Below are positions 8,874 through 15,702 of a DNA stretch of 64,000 bases, one piece after another (the stretch's first letter is position 1; the number at the start of each line of letters is the position of its first letter). Both the position numbers and the translations under genes were made by a program. The notes beneath the pieces are model-generated. The model saw nothing but the letters and a program-made list of their open reading frames with translations. It was not told the DNA's origin and made no database searches. Source of the DNA: RGIG995 sp045542115 (GTDB taxonomy: Bacteria; Bacillota; Clostridia; Oscillospirales; UBA644); NCBI GenBank assembly GCA_045542115.1, contig JAZQKK010000001.1, positions 35,619 to 99,618 on the forward strand. The letters are read 5' to 3'.

Positions 8874-9308
8874 TCACAGATATTGCCGAATATCCACCGC
8901 CAGCTTTTCTTCCAGATTGATGAGCCGCTTGGTGATATCCTTGGCGTGTTCGTCCGCTGCTTCGTATTCGTTCAGATATTTGTTCAGGGACTTGACTCCC
9001 ATATTGCATCCGTCGGTCATCAAATCCGCGATGGTCTCGTCCGATTCGTTGACCGAAAGTTTGACGTTGGTCTTAATCCACGACATCCCCTTGGCGATGG
9101 GGTTTGGGTCTTTGCCGTCATCGTGAAAACGCTCCAACGCCCCTTGAATCTCGTCATTCAATTTGATGTGCTCGTTTTTACATTTGGTCAGATATTCTTT
9201 CAATTCCCGACTGGAAACGTAGTCCAGAACGTCGTCAATGGAAGAAACTCCCATCTTGACCCCCGCATCACATTCCCGAAGTAATTTTATCGTATCCTGT
9301 TCTATCAT
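8874..9308 (-). CDS. DUF2383 ferritin-like four-helix protein
   Basis: A 144-residue, mostly helical protein whose regular pattern (MGVSSIDDVLDYV, LKEYLTKCKNEHIKLNDEI, GMSWIKTNVKLSV, SDETIADLMTDGCNMGVKSLNKYLNEY) fits the DUF2383/ferritin-like bundle. No clear di-iron ExxH pair is evident, so metal binding is doubtful. Its function is unknown. A broken copy of its 3' end lies at 7742-7885, between the two amidohydrolases, which ties this gene to them as a repeated unit. Confidence 0.7.
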   Translation of the reverse strand: MIEQDTIKLLRECDAGVKMGVSSIDDVLDYVSSRELKEYLTKCKNEHIKLNDEIQGALERFHDDGKDPNPIAKGMSWIKTNVKLSVNESDETIADLMTDGCNMGVKSLNKYLNEYEAADEHAKDITKRLINLEEKLAVDIRQYL

Positions 9309-9326
9309 AACGCTGTTTCTCCGTCC

Positions 9327-9515
9327 TTATAAAAATTCACGAACCAGACCGACCACCGTCCGCTTTGCCCGTTTTGCAATTTGGGGTAAAGTGGATGGGT
9401 GATGACAATTGTTTTTACACAAAATGACCCCGGCGGCAATGTGAGCGGCAGCAAGGACTGCTAAGGCAACGCCAATGGATGCCCCGGAATGTTTTTTTCG
9501 ATTTAACATCAACAT
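9327..9515 (-). CDS. Small single-pass membrane protein, 62 residues
   Basis: Starts MLMLNRKKHS, then one hydrophobic helix (ASIGVALAVLAAAHIAAGVI, about residues 11-30), then a short tail with CKNNCHHP and a basic C-terminal stretch. I use the ATG at 9515 because AAAGGAG lies 8 nt upstream; the longer open frame runs back across tRNA-Leu and is not coding. It is 18 bp upstream of the DUF2383 gene on the same strand, so co-transcription is likely. No family recognised. Confidence 0.6.
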   Translation of the reverse strand: MLMLNRKKHSGASIGVALAVLAAAHIAAGVILCKNNCHHPSTLPQIAKRAKRTVVGLVREFL

Positions 9516-9617
9516 CGTTTTTTCTCCTTTATCGTATTTGACCTTAGTATTCCCCGAAAAAAACCGAAAAACCCCAGGAAAAATTTTATTATTTCCGTTT
9601 TTTTTCAAATTTACCTC

Positions 9618-9646
9618 TTGACAAACGTCTGCAAAGTTGCTATAAT
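9618..9646 (+). promoter_or_regulatory. Sigma-A promoter of tRNA-Leu
   Basis: TTGACA, a 17-nt spacer and TATAAT: both hexamers are full consensus, as expected for a stable RNA gene. Confidence 0.9.
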
Positions 9647-9669
9647 ATATAGGCGTTAAAATTTGATAT

Positions 9670-9754
9670 GCGGTCGTGGTGGAATCGGCAGACACGCTAC
9701 TTTGAGGTGGTAGTGAGGAGACTCGTGGGGGTTCAAGTCCCCCCGACCGCACCA
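9670..9754 (+). tRNA. tRNA-Leu (anticodon GAG)
   Basis: An 85-nt class II tRNA with a long variable arm. The acceptor stem GCGGTCG pairs with CGACCGC. The anticodon arm is CTACT-TTGAGGT-GGTAG, giving anticodon GAG. The T arm reads GGGGGTTCAAGTCCCCC, and the CCA end is encoded (9752-9754). It is followed directly by a terminator. Confidence 0.95.
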
Positions 9755-9995
9755 AAAAAAGAACAGACGGTGTCCGTTCTTTTTTTTGTTTTATATGGGA
9801 AATGCAATAGCAAGGGACTTGAACGGGTTCGGGAATGAATAACAGTCCTGTGGACTGTTAGAACCGAAGCCCGCCGTCTCCGCAGAGACGGTCAAGTCCC
9901 CCCGACCGCACCAAAAAAAGAACAGACGGTGTCCGTTCTTTTTTTTGTTTTATATGGGAAATGCAATAGCAAGGGACTTGAACGGGTTCGGGAAT
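9733..9995 (+). repeat. Direct repeat of tRNA-Leu 3' end plus terminator (2 x 104 bp, period 159 bp)
   Basis: 9733-9836 and 9892-9995 are near-identical. Each starts in the T-arm (TCAAGTCCCCCC GACCGCACC), includes the terminator, and ends in GGGACTTGAACGGGTTCGGGAAT, itself carrying an inverted copy of the T-loop (GTTCAAGTCCC). The 55-bp interval holds two more hairpins (ACAGTCC/GGACTGT and CCGTCT/AGACGG). It looks like a tRNA-end duplication or a repeat element using the tRNA 3' end. Confidence 0.85.
9761..9787 (+). terminator. Intrinsic terminator of tRNA-Leu
   Basis: GAACAGAC / GTCCGTTC hairpin followed by eight T. An identical copy lies at 9920-9946 within the direct repeat. Confidence 0.85.
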
Positions 9996-9999
9996 AAGG

Positions 10000-10028
10000 T
10001 TGACATACAAAGGAATCTATGTTATAAT
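10000..10028 (+). promoter_or_regulatory. Sigma-A promoter of ABC transporter operon
   Basis: TTGACA, a 17-nt spacer and TATAAT, directly after the second tRNA-end repeat. Confidence 0.85.
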
Positions 10029-10118
10029 AAGTTATAATGCATTGATGGTTTAGTCAAAATATCTCCCTTTTACGGAGCCGTTCCGGGAGAATCGGGAATG
10101 GCGGAAAGGATGAAATCT

Positions 10119-11039
10119 ATGGATTACGTATTGCGAACCTTTGGCCTGTCTAAAAAATACAAAAAGCATTTTGCGGTTAAGGATGCGGATATGACGATCT
10201 GCCGCGGCGATATCTACGGGTTTGTAGGCGAAAACGGCTCCGGAAAGACCACCGTTATCCGCTTGGTTACCGGTTTGATTTTCCCCCATTCCGGCAGCTT
10301 TGAATTGTTTGGTGTTCGGCACGATTCTGAAAAAATCCAATCTGCCCGGCGGAGGGTGAGCGCGGTTGTGGAAAGCCCCTCCATCTATTTAAATATGTCG
10401 GCGTACGATAATCTTAAAATGCAATGTATGATTTTGGGGATTTCCGGTGATGAAAAAATTCCACAGGTCCTCGGTGCCGTGGGACTTGGGGCTCTCTTGA
10501 AGGAGAAAAAGCACGTAAGCAATTTCTCTTTGGGGATGCGTCAACGGTTGGGAATTGCAATGGCCTTGCTGGGAGATCCGGAATTTTTAATCTTGGACGA
10601 GCCGATGAACGGATTGGACCCTGCCGGTATCGTAGAGATTCGGGAACTGATTTTGAAACTGAATCGGGAACAGAAGATTACGTTCCTGATTTCTTCCCAT
10701 ATTCTGAGTGAACTTTCGCTGGTTGCAACGAAATACGGAATTATTTCCAAGGGCCGTATTGTCAAAGAAATTACCGCCGCTCAGCTTCAAGTTGAAATGG
10801 CGAAAACCACCGAGATTACGGTAGACCGTCCCGAGGAGTTGGAAACACTACTGGAAGGATTGCTGCCCAAGGATGCGTTTTCCTATCTTCCCGGAGGAGT
10901 GCGGCTTGTGGGTGAAATCGATTTGAATTCGATATTGGCTGCGATTATCGGTTCGGGAATCCGTGTCGTGAGTGTGAACTGTCACGAGTCTACCTTTGAG
11001 GATTATTATCTGAAAACCATCGGAGGAAAACAGCTATGA
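10119..11039 (+). CDS. ABC transporter ATP-binding protein, BcrA/lantibiotic-immunity type
   Basis: ATPase subunit with Walker A GENGSGKT (about residue 41), signature FSLGMRQRLGIA, Walker B FLILDEPMNGLDP and the switch-loop region ISSHILSEL. Length (306 residues) and the C-terminal regulatory-like tail fit the BcrA-type ABC-2 family, which exports peptides or gives self-protection from lantibiotics and bacitracin. The start is taken at 10119 (MDYVLRTFGLSKKY, AAAGG 9 nt upstream); 10098 is an alternative with GGGAGA 7 nt before it. Its stop overlaps the permease start (ATGA). No regulator gene is adjacent. Confidence 0.9.
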   Translation: MDYVLRTFGLSKKYKKHFAVKDADMTICRGDIYGFVGENGSGKTTVIRLVTGLIFPHSGSFELFGVRHDSEKIQSARRRVSAVVESPSIYLNMSAYDNLKMQCMILGISGDEKIPQVLGAVGLGALLKEKKHVSNFSLGMRQRLGIAMALLGDPEFLILDEPMNGLDPAGIVEIRELILKLNREQKITFLISSHILSELSLVATKYGIISKGRIVKEITAAQLQVEMAKTTEITVDRPEELETLLEGLLPKDAFSYLPGGVRLVGEIDLNSILAAIIGSGIRVVSVNCHESTFEDYYLKTIGGKQL

Positions 11040-11869
11040 AAAGAATGATTAAATCGGATTTCAAACGGCTTTTTCAGGATAAGCTGTTCCTCGTGGTTTG
11101 TATTTTAGCGGCAGTCTTTTCGGTGATAACGCCTCTTTTGTACGCGGTCTTGCTGGGCGCGACCGGAGAAATGGACGAGATATCCCAGGAGATCCTTGCC
11201 GGATACGTGACGGCGAAGGGACAGTTTTTCAGCGCCTTTTCTCTCGGGAATAATCTGGGGCTGATTGCGCCGTTGCTGATCGGCATCATTCTTTGTAAGG
11301 ATTTTAGCTTTGGCACCGTGCGGAATAAGATCATCAGCGGACATTCCCGCACGTCCATTCTTTTGTCCCTCTTTTTGGTTTGTACCGCGGCCTTATTCGG
11401 CGTCGTGCTTGCTCACGCGCTTCTGACATTCGGAATCAGCCTCCCGTTTTTTGACTATCAGGCAGGGGACTTTGTGGCGGCGGACGTGTGGTATTTTTTG
11501 GAATCGCTTCTCTTTGAATTTTTGGTCTACGTGTTTATTTCCGCGTTTATCAGTTGGTTGTGTGGGGTGATGAAAAACGTCGGGCTTGTGATCGTGACGT
11601 ATATTGCAACCGTCTTCGGGTGTATTACCATTGCCAGTATCCTGCAGGTGGTAGTCCTGATTTTGGGGATGGAGCCGGGAATGGAAAGCGTGGTTGATAT
11701 TTTGGAGTTTTTCCAGCGAATCAACGTATTTAATTCCGCGTCTGCCATCGGACTTGGCAAGACGTATACCGTCTCCGACGCGTTATATTATACCCTTCCG
11801 CCGCTGGTCGGCACGGCGGGGCTTTTGGGACACGGAATATGGAAATTCCGCCGCAGAGATCTGAAATAG
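11036..11869 (+). CDS. ABC-2 type transporter permease
   Basis: A 277-residue membrane protein with about six hydrophobic helices (the first at residues 17-39, VVCILAAVFSVITPLLYAVL). It partners the ATPase whose stop it overlaps by 4 bp. No substrate-specific motif is visible; by context a peptide or antibiotic exporter is likely. It is followed by a strong terminator shared with the convergent deacetylase gene. Confidence 0.85.
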   Translation: MKRMIKSDFKRLFQDKLFLVVCILAAVFSVITPLLYAVLLGATGEMDEISQEILAGYVTAKGQFFSAFSLGNNLGLIAPLLIGIILCKDFSFGTVRNKIISGHSRTSILLSLFLVCTAALFGVVLAHALLTFGISLPFFDYQAGDFVAADVWYFLESLLFEFLVYVFISAFISWLCGVMKNVGLVIVTYIATVFGCITIASILQVVVLILGMEPGMESVVDILEFFQRINVFNSASAIGLGKTYTVSDALYYTLPPLVGTAGLLGHGIWKFRRRDLK

Positions 11870-11886
11870 AAAAAATAAGAAAAAAA

Positions 11887-11932
11887 AGCACTTATGGCAA
11901 CCGAAAAATCGGGTTTCATAAGTGCTTTTTTG
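11887..11932. terminator. Bidirectional terminator
   Basis: AAGCACTTATG / CATAAGTGCTT stem followed by T on the plus side and preceded by seven or more A (T on the minus side). It serves both convergent transcripts. Confidence 0.85.
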
Positions 11933-11939
11933 TATTGAG

Positions 11940-12956
11940 TTAATACGCTTTGCTGTATTTCTTGCCGGCTTGTCGTTGTTCGCCGAGGAGTTCCGAGACG
12001 GTGACGAATTCGTACCCCTGTTCTGCCAAAAGGGGAAGAACCAACTTGATGGCGTCCAGGGAGTTGTAATAGAGGTCGTGCATCAAAACGACGTCTCCCG
12101 GGGTGACCGAGGTCAGAATGTTCCGGGCGATCCGGTCCACGTTAGTTTGATTTCTTGCGGAATATTTCCAGTCTTGCGTATCCACGTTCCACAAAATAAT
12201 CGAATAGGGAGAGGCTGCGACCCGGGTGTTGGTAATGCTCCCGCCCGGGGGTCTCATCAATACGGGGGCTTTTCCGGTGACGCTCTCAATCAAAGATGCG
12301 GTGGTCTGGACTTCGTATTGATAGGTGGCTTCGTCGCACTTGTTGTAATAGACTTTGTGGGTATATCCGTGGATGGCAATTTCGTGCCCCAAATCCGAAG
12401 CGTACTTCATCGTCGTTTGCCAGTCTCCGCGGATGCGATTGCCAATCACAAAGAAGGTGCACCGTCCGCCGTATTTGGCAAATTCGTCGGCAATCCCCTG
12501 GGTGACGGGGGTATAGGGGCCGTCGTCAAAGGTAAATGCAATTTTGCGGGGCGTTCCGTCCGGGGGCGGAGTGATTTGTCCCAGAATTTCGTCGAGGGGA
12601 ACCTCTTGCACCGTCTCGGTATTTTTGGAAGATTCTCCGGTATCGGTGGGAAGGGGCGTTTGCGTTTCAGTTTGCGTTTCGGTGTGCGTTTCAGTTTGCG
12701 TTTCGGTTTGGGATTCGGGTTCCGATGCAGAGAGTGTAACTTCCGATTCTTCCGGGTCGGTTACGTCAGAAGAAGTGGAAGGTAGGAATTCGGTCTTGGT
12801 TTGGGTCTGGGTCTGTGGTGTGGAAACGTTGGAATCCAAAGGTTGTTCTGGGGGCGTCGGGTTGCTGATGAACCAGGCAAGATAGATGGACCCTGCTGCT
12901 AAGACCAGCAGGAGCAATGCGCCCAATATTCCTTTCCACAAACCGTTAGATTTCAT
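11940..12956 (-). CDS. Membrane-anchored polysaccharide deacetylase (NodB/CE4)
   Basis: A 338-residue cell-surface enzyme: N-terminal signal anchor (residues 9-28, about LLLLVLAAGSIYLAWFI), a Thr/Gln/Glu-rich linker with repeated TQTE units (about residues 50-105), then a NodB domain. Catalytic features are FTFDDGPY (the metal/catalytic Asp pair), HGYTH (the two His metal ligands), RPPGG, and the late LMHD. These enzymes remove acetyl groups from peptidoglycan or other N-acetylated glycans. The linker is encoded by short GTTTGCGTTTCG-type DNA repeats, which may vary in length. The start at 12956 has GGGAGA upstream; the longer frame overlaps the rsmG promoter and is rejected. Confidence 0.9.
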   Translation of the reverse strand: MKSNGLWKGILGALLLLVLAAGSIYLAWFISNPTPPEQPLDSNVSTPQTQTQTKTEFLPSTSSDVTDPEESEVTLSASEPESQTETQTETHTETQTETQTPLPTDTGESSKNTETVQEVPLDEILGQITPPPDGTPRKIAFTFDDGPYTPVTQGIADEFAKYGGRCTFFVIGNRIRGDWQTTMKYASDLGHEIAIHGYTHKVYYNKCDEATYQYEVQTTASLIESVTGKAPVLMRPPGGSITNTRVAASPYSIILWNVDTQDWKYSARNQTNVDRIARNILTSVTPGDVVLMHDLYYNSLDAIKLVLPLLAEQGYEFVTVSELLGEQRQAGKKYSKAY

Positions 12957-12987
12957 ATCCGTGTCTCCCAGACGATAGAGTAGTTCT

Positions 12988-13016
12988 ATTATAACACCGA
13001 GAAAAAGAAATGTCAA
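12988..13016 (-). promoter_or_regulatory. Sigma-A promoter of polysaccharide deacetylase gene
   Basis: On the minus strand TTGACA, a 17-nt spacer and TATAAT. It is divergent from, but does not overlap, the rsmG promoter. Confidence 0.88.
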
Positions 13017-13063
13017 TTCCTTTTGTCGGGTTTTGAAAAAAATTACGATTTTAACGGGAATCC

Positions 13064-13092
13064 TTGACAAAATTTCCTTGATATGGTATACT
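13064..13092 (+). promoter_or_regulatory. Sigma-A promoter of rsmG
   Basis: TTGACA, a 17-nt spacer and TATACT, 39 nt before the rsmG ATG. Confidence 0.85.
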
Positions 13093-13131
13093 GAATCCAA
13101 TAAAAACAAGAACAAGAAAGGGGTAACGTCA

Positions 13132-13851
13132 ATGGATCTGCAAGCGGTTTTTTCTGCCAATGGGCTTTCCTTGTCAGCCCAACAGCAAGTGCAGTTTTCT
13201 CGGTTGACCGATCAGATGCTTCGGGTCAATGAATATATGAATCTGACCGCGGTTACCGCCCCGGAGCAGATTGCCGTGAAGCACTACGTTGACTGTGCTT
13301 TTTTGGCGGACCTTCCCGCCCAAGGAAGTTCGGTTTGTGACGTGGGGGCCGGAGCCGGATTCCCCACTCTCCCATTGGGAATTTTGCGCCCCGATTTGAA
13401 CATTCTCGCCGTGGATTCCACCGAAAAGCGGATGCGATACGTGGGAGAAACGGCCAAGTTGTTGGGGTTGTCCGGGGTTTCGGTCCTGACTGCCCGGGCC
13501 GAGGAGATGGGTGTTGCAAAAGACTATCGGGAGACCTTCGATTTTGTTACGGCCCGTGCCGTTGCGCCACTGAATATTTTATGTGAATTGTGTTTGCCTC
13601 TGGTGGCGCTGGGAGGACGATTTTGTGCTTTGAAGGCTGCCGGAGGGAGAGACGAGTTGGAACAGGCGAAGTCTGCTGCCGGGCTTTTGGGAGCGGAGAT
13701 TCGGGAAGTTCGGGAGTTTTCTTTGGTAGACCCGTCCCACGGTATTCCCGAAGAGGCTTTAAAACGGATCTTGCTGATTTTTGAAAAAACGTCGCCCACA
13801 CCGGAAGGTTATCCCAGACGATATGCAAAAATACAGAAAAAACCTTTATAA
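13132..13851 (+). CDS. rsmG: 16S rRNA (guanine527-N7)-methyltransferase
   Basis: A 239-residue SAM-dependent methyltransferase that modifies G527 of 16S rRNA. RsmG hallmarks are LNLTAV-like YMNLTAVTAPEQI near residue 36, the SAM motif DVGAGAGFPTLPLGI, VDSTEKRMRYVGE, and TARAVAPLNILCEL. The start at 13132 has AAAGGGG about 8 nt upstream; the frame extends further up through the promoter and is not translated there. It is a single-gene unit closed by a terminator at 13859. Loss of RsmG is known to give low-level streptomycin resistance in other bacteria. Confidence 0.96.
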   Translation: MDLQAVFSANGLSLSAQQQVQFSRLTDQMLRVNEYMNLTAVTAPEQIAVKHYVDCAFLADLPAQGSSVCDVGAGAGFPTLPLGILRPDLNILAVDSTEKRMRYVGETAKLLGLSGVSVLTARAEEMGVAKDYRETFDFVTARAVAPLNILCELCLPLVALGGRFCALKAAGGRDELEQAKSAAGLLGAEIREVREFSLVDPSHGIPEEALKRILLIFEKTSPTPEGYPRRYAKIQKKPL

Positions 13852-13858
13852 AAGGAAA

Positions 13859-13887
13859 GATGCAGAATTTTATTCTGCATCTTTTTT
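13859..13887 (+). terminator. Intrinsic terminator of rsmG
   Basis: GATGCAGAA / TTCTGCATC stem with a 5-nt loop, followed by TTTTTT. Confidence 0.88.
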
Positions 13888-13891
13888 GTGT

Positions 13892-14356
13892 TTATAATTC
13901 TCTTCCGTTCAAAACTGCCCGTTTTAAGATACTTCCTTCGTATTCCAATTTCAAGGAGAAGAAGGGGGCGTTTTCGTCTAAGAGGCGAAGAAAAATTTTA
14001 TCTCCCTCCCATTGAGGCAAGGTGTCGAAGCGGGATTTTTTGACCCATTGCAGGTCTCCTTCGGTACAGTCGGTCAAGGTTCCTTCCGTTTCGTGGCCGG
14101 TGAACAGGTGCATATATTCTCCCTCGTATCGGTCGGAAACGAAGGTGACGATGCCTCGATACCGATACTTTGTCAGGGTCAATCCCGTTTCTTCCTTTAC
14201 TTCCCGCAAAACGCATTCTTCCGGGGATTCGTTTTCTTCAAAATGGCCGCCGATCCCAATCCACATTCCTTCGTTCAGGTCGTTCTTTTTCTTGACCCGG
14301 TGGAGAAGCAAGATTTCATCGTCCCGGTAAATGTAGCAGAGTGTGGTGTTTTTCAT
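13892..14356 (-). CDS. Nudix hydrolase (MutT/8-oxo-dGTP diphosphatase type)
   Basis: A 154-residue protein with an intact Nudix box, G37-GHFEENESPEECVLREVKEE (about residues 37-58), holding the REVKEE metal ligands. It begins MKNTTLCYIYRDDEILLLHR, typical of the 8-oxo-dGTP diphosphatase-like subfamily in Firmicutes. It likely cleans oxidised or other nucleoside diphosphate derivatives from the pool; exact substrate not readable. The preceding XRE gene on the same strand ends 57 bp upstream with a hairpin between. Confidence 0.9.
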   Translation of the reverse strand: MKNTTLCYIYRDDEILLLHRVKKKNDLNEGMWIGIGGHFEENESPEECVLREVKEETGLTLTKYRYRGIVTFVSDRYEGEYMHLFTGHETEGTLTDCTEGDLQWVKKSRFDTLPQWEGDKIFLRLLDENAPFFSLKLEYEGSILKRAVLNGREL

Positions 14357-14379
14357 TGTGGTTCTCCTTTAAAACAAGA

Positions 14380-14405
14380 GACCTGCAGAACGCAACTGCA
14401 GGTCT
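14380..14405 (-). terminator. Possible terminator after XRE gene
   Basis: AGACCTGCAG / CTGCAGGTCT stem; on the minus strand followed by CTTGTTTT. Moderate only. Confidence 0.5.
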
Positions 14406-14413
14406 TTGTCGTT

Positions 14414-14626
14414 TCATCGTCTTTTGGGATTCTCACTCTGACCGAGCAGGTAGTCCACCGAAACGTTATAGAAATTCGACAGGCGAATCAGCACGTCGGT
14501 GGGGATGTCTCTGGAGCCCAACTCGTAACGAGAGTAGCAAACCTGAGAACAGCTGAGGATCTGGGCGATGTCTGTTTGTGTGAGATCGTGGTCTTCCCGA
14601 AGATCTCTGATCTTTTGGTACTGCAT
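14414..14626 (-). CDS. XRE-family helix-turn-helix regulator, 70 residues
   Basis: A minimal Cro/CI-type DNA-binding protein: IRDLREDHDLTQTDIAQIL followed by SCSQVCYSRYELGSRDIPT, the standard HTH_3 helices, and a short tail DYLLGQSENPKRR. It has no ligand domain, so it acts as a simple repressor or activator. Start at ATG 14626 (AGGAG 8 nt upstream) rather than the GTG at 14635. A perfect inverted repeat between its -10 element and its start (14678-14698) is a likely self-operator. Confidence 0.85.
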   Translation of the reverse strand: MQYQKIRDLREDHDLTQTDIAQILSCSQVCYSRYELGSRDIPTDVLIRLSNFYNVSVDYLLGQSENPKRR

Positions 14627-14677
14627 AGCGGACACTCCTGTTGTGTGATTTTTTGTGATGTAATGTGTCGATGCAGT

Positions 14678-14717
14678 GAATGCAGGAAATCTGCATTCCT
14701 GCGTTGGGTCTATTATA
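14678..14717 (-). promoter_or_regulatory. -10 element and inverted-repeat operator candidate of the XRE gene
   Basis: GAATGCAG-GAAAT-CTGCATTC (14678-14698) is a perfect 8-bp inverted repeat just downstream of a TATAAT box on the minus strand (14712-14717). A good -35 is not evident at 17 nt. Placement fits autorepression of the XRE gene; this role is inferred. Confidence 0.55.
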
Positions 14718-14794
14718 GCACACTTTTTCTCAAAATGTGTGAAAATAAACCGAAATGGTATAAAACTTTTTGTGAAATCCCCTTAAAATGCGAA

Positions 14795-14830
14795 AAAAAC
14801 GGGGTAGAGCTTGATTTTGCTCTATCCCGT
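14795..14830 (-). terminator. Intrinsic terminator of deoR-type gene
   Basis: Minus strand: ACGGGATAGAGC / GCTCTACCCCGT (one mismatch) with an 8-nt loop, then TTTTTTT. Confidence 0.82.
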
Positions 14831-14865
14831 TGTGTCATTCCGTTACGGTTTGGTAAGGCGTCTAT

Positions 14866-15612
14866 TTACGGTATTGTGGGGGTTAGTTTTGCCTGAATTG
14901 ACTCCGGGAGAGGTCGGTCGGAGACGATTCCGTCAATGTCTTCTACCGAGCCCATATTGTAGAAATAGGTCTTGCCAAATTTCCCGGAATCGCAGAGGAG
15001 GATCTTCTTTTTACACACCGAAAACATCACTTTTCTCAGGTCGGACTCTTCCACCGCCCGGTCGGTCATCAGCCCGTCGTCGGAAAGTCCGTGACAGGAG
15101 AAGAACAGGATGTCCGCATTGATGTTCCGGATAAAATCCGCCGCCAGATCCCCCACGTAGGAAAAGGAGTGAATCCGCATCTGTCCCCCGGTGCAGAAGG
15201 TTCGGATGTTTGCCTCCGCCAAGGCCACGGCGGTTTTTGCTCCGCTTGTGATTACGATTAGATCCTTGTATTTTGCAAGATACGGAACCAAGTGATACGC
15301 GCTGGTGGACCCGTCTAACATAATAACCATTCCGTCTTGCACCATCGAGGCGGCTTTTTTTCCGATTTCGACTTTTACGGAAGATTTCTCGTTTTCCCGC
15401 AGCAAAAAGGGGATTTCCCGGTCGGCCGCTCCTTGGGTCAGAATGGCACCTCCGTATTTCTTCGTGATAAAGCCTCTCCGCTCCAATTCCGTTAAATCCC
15501 GGCGGACGGTGGGTTCGCTGACAAACAGTAGTTTTGCCAAACGGGCCACGTTGGTTTGGGGGGATTGTTTTAATTCTTCCAAAATTCTGCGATGGCGTTC
15601 CTCAATGAGCAT
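14866..15612 (-). CDS. DeoR/GlpR-family transcriptional regulator
   Basis: A 248-residue sugar-phosphate-responsive repressor: N-terminal winged HTH (RHRRILEELKQSPQTNVARLAK, then VSEPTVRRDLTELERRGFI), then the DeoR C-terminal sensor domain with IGKKAASMVQDGMVIMLDGSTSAYHL and HGLSDDGLMTDRAVEES. The effector is normally a phosphorylated sugar. The gene is divergent from the GH20 hexosaminidase gene, with start-to-start spacing of about 90 bp, so it likely controls that enzyme and possibly the dehydrogenase/PfkB operon after it. The start has AAAGGAG 8 nt upstream. Confidence 0.9.
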   Translation of the reverse strand: MLIEERHRRILEELKQSPQTNVARLAKLLFVSEPTVRRDLTELERRGFITKKYGGAILTQGAADREIPFLLRENEKSSVKVEIGKKAASMVQDGMVIMLDGSTSAYHLVPYLAKYKDLIVITSGAKTAVALAEANIRTFCTGGQMRIHSFSYVGDLAADFIRNINADILFFSCHGLSDDGLMTDRAVEESDLRKVMFSVCKKKILLCDSGKFGKTYFYNMGSVEDIDGIVSDRPLPESIQAKLTPTIP

Positions 15613-15642
15613 AAAAAACTCCTTTCTCTTTCAAAAAGCGTA

Positions 15643-15671
15643 TTGACATTTTGGAAATTTTGTGATTTAAT
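15643..15671 (+). promoter_or_regulatory. Sigma-A promoter of GH20 gene
   Basis: TTGACA, a 17-nt spacer and TTTAAT, 32 nt upstream of the ATG. Confidence 0.78.
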
Positions 15672-15702
15672 AAGGGTACATCATATAAAACCGGAGGATG
15701 TT

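Noticed and set aside
9327..9755. 142-codon minus-strand frame including the small membrane protein
   Set aside because: The upper 80 codons run through the tRNA-Leu gene and its promoter; only the part from 9515 has an SD site.
9733..9995. Second tRNA gene
   Set aside because: The second copy has only the tRNA 3' half; there is no D-arm or anticodon arm before it, so it cannot fold as a tRNA.
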